Positions 9,959-14,996 of a stretch of DNA of 14,996 nucleotides are shown here, piece by piece. The stretch comes from Bondarzewia mesenterica (taxonomy: Eukaryota > Basidiomycota > Agaricomycetes > Russulales > Bondarzewiaceae). Where the stretch lies: positions 1 to 14,996 of the forward strand of contig SGPL01000701.1 in the NCBI GenBank assembly GCA_004802705.1. Direction: 5' to 3'. Position 1 is the stretch's first letter; each line of letters starts with the position of its first letter. The position numbers were made by a program, and so were the translations under genes. The notes beneath the pieces are model-generated. The model was given only the letters and a program-made list of their open reading frames with translations, was not told the DNA's origin and searched no databases.

Positions 9959-10014
9959 CTGCGAAGTTTATGTCAGCGTCCTACGTTCATTGCCGAACAT
10001 CAAGACATGCTTAC
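9959..10014 (-). other. Intron-like element just downstream of the F-box stop codon
   Basis: On the minus strand this 56 nt segment starts gtaagc, ends cttcgcag and has a branch-like ctgac about 15 nt before the acceptor. Its size and signals match the other introns in the window. It begins 25 nt after the F-box stop (10040-10042). It may be a 3' UTR intron, or a coding intron left behind when the end of the F-box gene lost its frame. Confidence 0.4.
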
Positions 10015-10039
10015 CGGTTCTTTTGCGTTCCCTCATCTT

Positions 10040-11409
10040 TCATGAAAAACTCAATGTAAGGCCCTCCGAGCAGCAGGCGGAAATGCGAGCACAGACTCCC
10101 GGACTTGCTGTCTGCATTTCCGTCCAATGACTTGGATGGAGATAGATTGAAGAGAGTCGAGAGACAGGTTTCTCGTCTCCATCCATGGCGTTCGGCGGCA
10201 ATCTCCAACGCGATTCTATCACATCCGCCAAAGACTTGTCGATATCATCAGGGATCCCGAGCAGCCTTAGGTCGAACATGTCGAACACGTCACGACCGAT
10301 CTCCAGCTTCTCAAGTCGTGTATTTTGACCAAAAACAAGGTTCCCTGAGTCGGAAAATCGAAGAATGAGTGAGGCGAAAAGTGCTGCCGTGAATCCCGTC
10401 CGGATGAGAGACAAAGACGTGAGATTCGGCAGATTCTTGAGGATACGCATCAATTCTTCCTCAGACATGTGTACGTGTACGAGATTCATGCTGATGACCG
10501 ACGAGGTACAAGGAGAGAGAAAATCAGCAAGCAGCGTATGCAAAAGCGGGGCCTGCGTTGATAGGCCAGCGCATAGTTGAAGATGTTGCAACTCAGGCAA
10601 TATCAGCGCGCGAAGGGTAGAGTCGAGTATGAGTGAATTCGGGACGGCCAGTCTCAACTCACGCAGTCGGGGAAGGGTGACACGGAAGGTGGGATAAATC
10701 CACTCGGAGCATGACCAGATGTGGACCGCAAGAAGAGTCAAGTTCCTGCATTTGCCCGCGTTGGCTAAAATTTGTGCCATATCGAACACAGGATATTGAC
10801 AGTTAAAAACAGCAGATTGCACAACTAAATGTGTCAATTCCGGCCATGGCAGCGCGAGCTCGATGAAGCTAGGTTGCCAATAGATGACCATTGAGCGAAG
10901 ACGTGGGGCGGCAGATCGTATGCATGCCAGCAGAGCATATGTGCAAGATTCTGTGCCCCAAACGGAATTCAGGTCTAGATTTTCCAAGAAATGAAAGGAA
11001 ACGACCGAGAGGGAGGGATATACGTGGCCCGTCACGCCTCTGATGATGATACTTTTCCAGCGATGAGCATGGCGACAGAGACTGTCCAGAAGACGAGAAA
11101 ATGAACGTGGATCTTGCGATATCAGATGGAAAAGAGATAGGCAAAGCTCCCGACAATGGAAGCCAAGCGTCCACGACGTTGCAGAATGATTCGACAGCCT
11201 CGTCACTCCACGCCCTCGTATCTGCTATGCTGAACTTGTTCCATAATCGAGGCGACGAAAGCGCGATGGTTCGCCATTTTCTGCAAAACGCGTGTGAATA
11301 GAATCGGAGCGGCATCGACAGAAATCGGATGTTGAGGATCATCGGGAAGGGCCTGGAAAAAGATCTCTGAGATAACCTCTGGAGGACAATGCACTAGCGG
11401 GGTCTGCAT
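10040..11409 (-). pseudogene. F-box/leucine-rich-repeat protein gene with two +1 frameshifts
   Basis: The family supplies substrate-recognition subunits of SCF ubiquitin ligases. From ATG 11409-11407 the frame gives an F-box (CPPEVISEIFFQALPD, then APILFTRV) up to a four-base run at 11285-11288. Its continuation (CRKWRTIALSSPRLWNKF) is one frame on. A second shift at the run 11130-11133 is needed to pass from DAWLPLSGALPISF to SQDPRSFSRLLDSLCRHAHR. After that the frame is open to TGA at 10040-10042, with leucine-rich stretches such as FLENLDLNS, LPRLRELRLA, LPELQHLQL and LPNLTSLSL. Both breaks are TTTT on the coding strand where TTT would keep the frame. Skipping one T at each gives 455 aa, a normal family length. 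No intron can explain them, because the spacing is single-base. Either this is a recent pseudogene or these are sequencing or assembly errors. A weak upstream exon (42 nt intron 11432-11473) was considered, but it has no ATG. Confidence 0.8.
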
Positions 11410-11900
11410 GGCACCAAGCGGTAGCTGATTTCTGGTGAATAGCAGGGAAGAAGGCAAATATGGACAGGCTCACATTGCGAGAGCCAACAAACACCGCAGC
11501 GACGTAGTATGAGGTGGACGGAGGTCACTCGATACAAGTGCAGAATACTTACTAAGTAAAGCCTCGGAAGCACTCACCTCTACCGTGGCCCAGTAGCAGA
11601 AGTTCCTTTTTTAGCAATGTTTGGCCCAACATAATCTTATCTTGGTCGCGGAACACGAAAAAAAAGAGATTCATGTATGCATCAGCTGTTCGAGAATGTT
11701 CACGTCTGAATCCTGGACAACTGCGAGTAGGAAAGAAAAATTCATATTGAAGGCATTGTAGCAATTCAGGATACATCAAACTACGTAGCATCGAAAATCG
11801 TGGCGGTCGTAGCGCACGATATAGTGGTACAGAGAGGAAGAGAGATACGTTCGATATAGTTGACCAAAGCCAGGGGCACCCTTCACGACTCCGGTGCCAT

Positions 11901-13209
11901 TCACGCCGAGCTACCATCGTTTCCGCTGGGAGGCAACTGAGAGCCGCCATGGTTGGTGTTCCCTGTCCCATACCTGACCATGGATTAGCTGTGAATCGGT
12001 GATACAGCAGAGAATTTGAGACGTACCAAAATCCGGGTGTGGGATTGCCATGGGCGTCGAATTGATTGGGTGAAGGGTTCGAGCCGTGCCAGTATCCAGG
12101 CGTAGGATTGCCGTGGGCATTGGGTGGAGCGTTCGAGCCCTGCCAAGATCCAGGAGCAGGATTACCATGGGCGTTGGGTGGAGCGTTCAAGCTGTGCCAA
12201 GACCCAGGAGCAGGATTGCCATGAACGTTGAGTGGAGCGTTCGAGCCTCCCCACCCAGGCGTAGGATCGCCGTGGGCGTTGAATTGATTGAATGGAGGGT
12301 TAGGGATGGCTGTGGGGCCACCGCCAACGGCGCTGAGTGAGAGAAAATGGTGATGACCCGGCTGGAACGCTTGAGGGACTGCGTGTCCTCTTAGGCAGAG
12401 GAACAAAGGTAAGGTCAAGGTTCCATTGATCAGGAATGTCAAAAGACTTACGGTTGAGTCGGATGAACGGCAGCAGGATTCTCGTGCTCGGGCTTCGGCG
12501 GTGGGTGACTGCGAGAAAAATAGCACAGTTAGCCATCACAAAATTTGTGTGATATATCGCATACAGAGCTCTGTTCGCAACGTAATGCGGTGCGCGAGTT
12601 ATGTGAACTTGCGACTGTTGAATGGGAGTTGAGCCCGACGCCTGTGGCGCTGAATTGAGGGAAGCTGCCAGCTCCCCCGGAGGCATGATGTGGCCGTTAT
12701 ATCTGATATCCAATAGATCGCTTAGCACACAAGTTTCAAGTCAAGTCCGCAACACAATAACCCACCTCGTAGCCAAATCTGTTCGCCATAAATGAATCAT
12801 TTGAGAGGTTCAAAAAGACAAGACAATACTGCACCTGATCCCAAGAGATATTGCTGGAAGATGAAAGAGAGATTCAGTGTTGTTTAGAGAATTAATGCCA
12901 TGACGAGCTCACTGCGGCATTGTTCTTGAACGATTCAACGTCATTTCTCAATTGGGCTAATTCAGATTCAGAGACACGACCGTCACATCGGGATAGGAGA
13001 CTGTGTGTGATATAATGAGTAACTGAATAAAATACACAAACGGTCAATTACTTATCAGCTTCCCGTCGCAGGGCATCAGCAATGCTGGGGAGGAGCCTGC
13101 TGGTAGAGTTCCAATGTTCGATTTGCGAGAGGATGAGCTGCGTTTTCTCTTTGAGCTCACGCAACGAACGCCTCATACCACCGCCGAACAAGGAATTGGA
13201 ATGGCTCAT
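11901..13209 (-). CDS. Unrecognised 302-aa protein with helical N-terminus and Asn/Pro/Gly/Trp tandem repeats, eight exons, complete
   Basis: Minus-strand exons in reading order: 13209-13052, 13000-12913, 12853-12835, 12778-12766, 12702-12565, 12508-12452, 12389-12027, 11973-11901. They total 909 nt in one frame. All seven introns are 51-63 nt with GT/AG ends, and two exons are tiny (19 and 13 nt). Residues 1-90 are charged and helix-prone (MRRSLRELKEKTQLILSQIE, then ESELAQLRNDVESFKNNAAQ), suggesting a coiled coil or helical bundle. A Pro/Gln/His-rich middle follows (HPPPKPEHENPAAVHP). Residues 188-280 are about five repeats of the form N-A-H-G-N-P-x-P-G-x-W-x-x-S-N-A-P-P. The tail is Gly/Ser/Asn-rich (YGTGNTNHGGSQLPPSGNDG). 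There is no signal peptide or membrane segment. No family is recognised. It could be a scaffold or nuclear protein, but that is a guess. The F-box gene lies downstream on the same strand. Confidence 0.75.
12042..12300. repeat. Coding minisatellite of 51-63 bp units inside the 302-aa gene
   Basis: On the plus strand the units begin ggattgcc or a close variant at 12042, 12105, 12159, 12213 and 12264. The spacings are 63, 54, 54 and 51 bp, and the last unit is partial. All spacings are multiples of three, so the frame of the minus-strand gene is kept. Units 12105 and 12159 are the most alike, sharing tggagcgttc and gccaaga blocks, which points to recent local duplication. Confidence 0.8.
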
Positions 13210-13288
13210 TGTGATTGTTACCGTCTGAGAGATGTGAGTGAGGATGCGAGTTGGAAGGGGAATGGATCATGGACGGCTTACGGTGGAG

Positions 13289-13296
13289 CTTTTATA
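13289..13296 (-). promoter_or_regulatory. TATA-like box for the 302-aa gene
   Basis: On the minus strand this reads TATAAAAG, a close match to the eukaryotic TATA consensus. It sits 80 nt upstream of the ATG at 13209, which leaves room for a leader of roughly 50 nt. It is the only such match near a well-supported start in the window. Confidence 0.4.
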
Positions 13297-14610
13297 TGTT
13301 ACTGATCAAACCATCGCGAGAAATAGAGCGTACTAACTCCCGCGTGCCCCAAGCAGGCCCAACGAGCTTCCCGGCTAAGGAGCACATGCAAGAAAGGAGT
13401 TCACTGACTCACTTTTACCCGAATAATACACCGTAGAATGGCTGAGCGCAAATGATCGTCCTATTGAAAACGTGGATCAGAACCTGATCATCTCGTACCC
13501 AAAGATGTGAGCGCCCACTGATACGTTACCGTGAAGAAGCCTGTGCGGCCTGCGTCATTCCTTGCGCGGCTGTTTCAGCAAAAGAGCCTGTGGACATGCG
13601 TTGCTCGACTGCGATTAACACATGGGTTGCCTTCGAGGACTGAACGAGGATAATCCATTTTGATAGGTTGTGTGACTCTTAATCGCAGCCCACATCGGCA
13701 GTCCCAGGCGCACTGTCCATTTTGATTTGGCAGTTCTGGATGAGTGATTGGCAATCAGTTGAAAGCCAGAACTCTGATGAAATAGATATTTACGGAAGTC
13801 CATGCGAGGCAGTCCGATAAAGTATACACATATTACCCAGCTGTATTAGTAGACGATTGGATGGCTCGAACCCAAATGTGGAGTTTGTACATGCTAGGAT
13901 TCGAAGCCAATATTGGCTTCCGAACGAAGCGATTCCTCGAACTCCGATGAGCCTGGTGCCGAACCGTGCCGAGCTTCGTCATCGACGACCACTGCTAATA
14001 CTACTGGCCTTCTGTGGATAAGACAGGAATACGGAGGGACTTGAGGTCGACCGGAAAGTCTCATTAGCACAGCGGTCAGGGTAGAATGAATCCATACATA
14101 TGTGAAGCTTGAAAGTTGATGAGTTCTCAGAGAGAAATGCATGATGAGCCGCACCCCCATGTTGAAACCTAGCAACACGCTGCGTTTTTCCGAACTTTCG
14201 TTTCCCTCGAATAAGCCACACTTCACGTGAAGGAAATCTGTCCAACCGCATCATCACGACCATCTGTAATGACATGCCCGCGCCTGTATTCAAGAATGCA
14301 ATGGCAGCCGTACATGTGCACCTGTACCGAACGAAACAAGGGTGCATTGAGGCCTGTGAGGACGTTCCGAGACATGGTCTTCTCCCACACAGGTTGGGAG
14401 GTTCCGATGATATCCTGTACACGGACTAGGACGAAAGAAGGACAGGGGCGAAAGACAGTTTGGGTGAGGACGTTCTCCAACCTCCGGGATGAAGGAATCT
14501 AACAGACGGGCGGCACTCAATTTGGCCGCCTTGAGTACTGCATGTTTTGCCTAAAAAGGAATGGACCAGCCTGCACGGCACTTTGACTCGAAATTTACCG
14601 GCAGGAAATA
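13297..14610. other. Long stretch without a supported gene
   Basis: Several overlapping minus-strand frames cover 13894-14480. One starts at about 14480 (PSFVLVRVQDIIGTSQPVWE), one at 14422 (AAIAFLNTGAGMSLQMVVMM) and one at 14226, ending in EESLRSEANIGFES at 13894. Each looks mildly protein-like, but they contradict one another and I found no splice pattern that joins them. A decayed membrane-protein gene is possible. The remainder, 13297-13890, shows nothing beyond promoter DNA for the 302-aa gene. Confidence 0.35.
13903..13920. repeat. Perfect 18 bp palindrome
   Basis: The sequence gaagccaatattggcttc equals its own reverse complement. With one mismatched base it extends to ttcg/cgaa flanks. 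The central ccaat on both strands could be a CCAAT-box pair or a dimeric factor site, or it could be chance. Confidence 0.7.
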
Positions 14611-14694
14611 GCGAGAATATATAGTATTTTCCACAAATTTTCCAGATATTTCCTGTAAGGGTTGTTTCCCAGAAATATATACGGAATTTTCCAG
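14611..14694. repeat. AT-rich degenerate repeat with recurring TTTTCC motifs
   Basis: The ten-mer aattttccag occurs exactly at 14636-14645 and 14685-14694. Related attttcc, atatttcc and gtttccc motifs lie between them. Flanking gaatatata and gaaatatata are also repeated, so the patch looks like two diverged units of about 49 bp. It is much richer in A+T than its surroundings and may be a fragment of a dispersed repeat. Confidence 0.5.
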
Positions 14695-14886
14695 GCTGAG
14701 ATGCGCACGCCTGCCCACTGTGTGAACACATGACTGCGGACGCGCCTCAGAGTCGCGTCTTTTTCTCTTTAAGTCGAGGTCTCCTGCCACTCCATTGTAC
14801 ACGTCCGATAGTCCCCCTTACCTCCCTCATTTTTGTTTCACTTCAAGTCCTTTTTCACCATTCCACCAGTATTCTATCGCCTGTTC

Positions 14887-14936
14887 ATGAGTCAAAAGCG
14901 CACTCTCGATGATCCCTCACGAGCCCTCACGCCTTA
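14887..14936 (+). CDS. Possible first exon of a gene running off the right edge
   Basis: A CT-rich, leader-like stretch (14810-14880, for example cccttacctccctcattttt) precedes ATG 14887. The frame reads MSQKRTLDDPSRALTP and then meets TAG at 14935, overlapping a gtgaaa donor at 14937. If that donor is used, the first exon is 14887-14936 and the rest of the gene lies beyond the window. The N-terminus looks natural, but only 50 nt support it. Confidence 0.3.
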
Positions 14937-14996
14937 GTGAAAATTTCAGGAATCACCAGTAATGTATTTCCACAGAGATTTTGGCAGCTTCTTTCT

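Noticed and set aside
12086..12340. Plus-strand open frame of 84 codons rich in Arg, Ser and Val
   Set aside because: It is the antisense shadow of the minus-strand repeat exon. Its own repeats simply mirror the minisatellite.
11552..12526. Single 324-codon minus-strand frame over the repeats
   Set aside because: It reads through two introns (11974-12026 and 12390-12451). The spliced model keeps the low-complexity composition to the end, while this frame turns into unrelated sequence after 12026.
13894..14480. Minus-strand frames that looked like pieces of a membrane-protein gene
   Set aside because: Three frames compete, no intron set joins them, and the membrane-like pieces are short.

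Overview
The window looks like nuclear DNA of a basidiomycete fungus, probably an agaricomycete. It has roughly balanced base composition, multi-exon genes with introns of about 50-65 nt (GTRNGY donors, CTNAY branch sites, YAG acceptors), CT-rich leaders before ATGs, and protein families typical of these fungi (an F-box/leucine-rich protein, a PFF1 vacuolar protease, a multi-pass membrane-protein tail). I saw no bacterial-style operon, rRNA, tRNA, CRISPR array or intact transposon. All exon joins were made by eye. I accepted them when splice sites, phase and total length (a multiple of three) agreed.

Layout, left to right. (1) 50-280, +: last exon of a putative membrane protein whose start lies outside the window. 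(2) 1205-4697, +: a complete 15-exon gene for an M28 metallopeptidase with nine membrane segments, the vacuolar membrane protease PFF1. This is the best-supported gene here. (3) About 5240-6900: a decayed or poorly resolved stretch. It holds a relic (5238-5433) resembling the middle of the gene at 7147, a second run of broken coding-like sequence (5651-6293), and a possible two-exon 98-aa gene on the minus strand (6462-6840). (4) 7147-7985, +: an unrecognised acidic protein with a nuclear-localisation-like basic motif, interrupted by an in-frame TAG. A perfect 2 x 26 bp tandem duplication lies just upstream. (5) 7986-9958: mostly non-coding, with one possible 50-aa two-exon gene (9079-9295). 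(6) 10040-11409, -: an F-box/leucine-rich protein broken by two single-base frameshifts, each in a four-T run. (7) 11901-13209, -: a complete eight-exon gene for an unrecognised 302-aa protein, with a helical N-terminus and a Gly/Asn/Pro/Trp repeat tail, plus a TATA-like box upstream. (8) 13210-14996: mostly empty, with an 18 bp palindrome, an AT-rich repeated patch and the likely first exon of a gene running off the right edge.

The genes do not form an obvious pathway or cluster. PFF1 is a housekeeping vacuolar enzyme. The F-box gene belongs to a large, fast-evolving family, and the 302-aa repeat protein and the 7147 gene look lineage-specific. I found no convincing new multi-gene system. 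The most unusual points are the paired homopolymer frameshifts in the F-box gene, the internal stop in the 7147 gene next to a decayed relative, and the coding minisatellite with microexons in the 302-aa gene.
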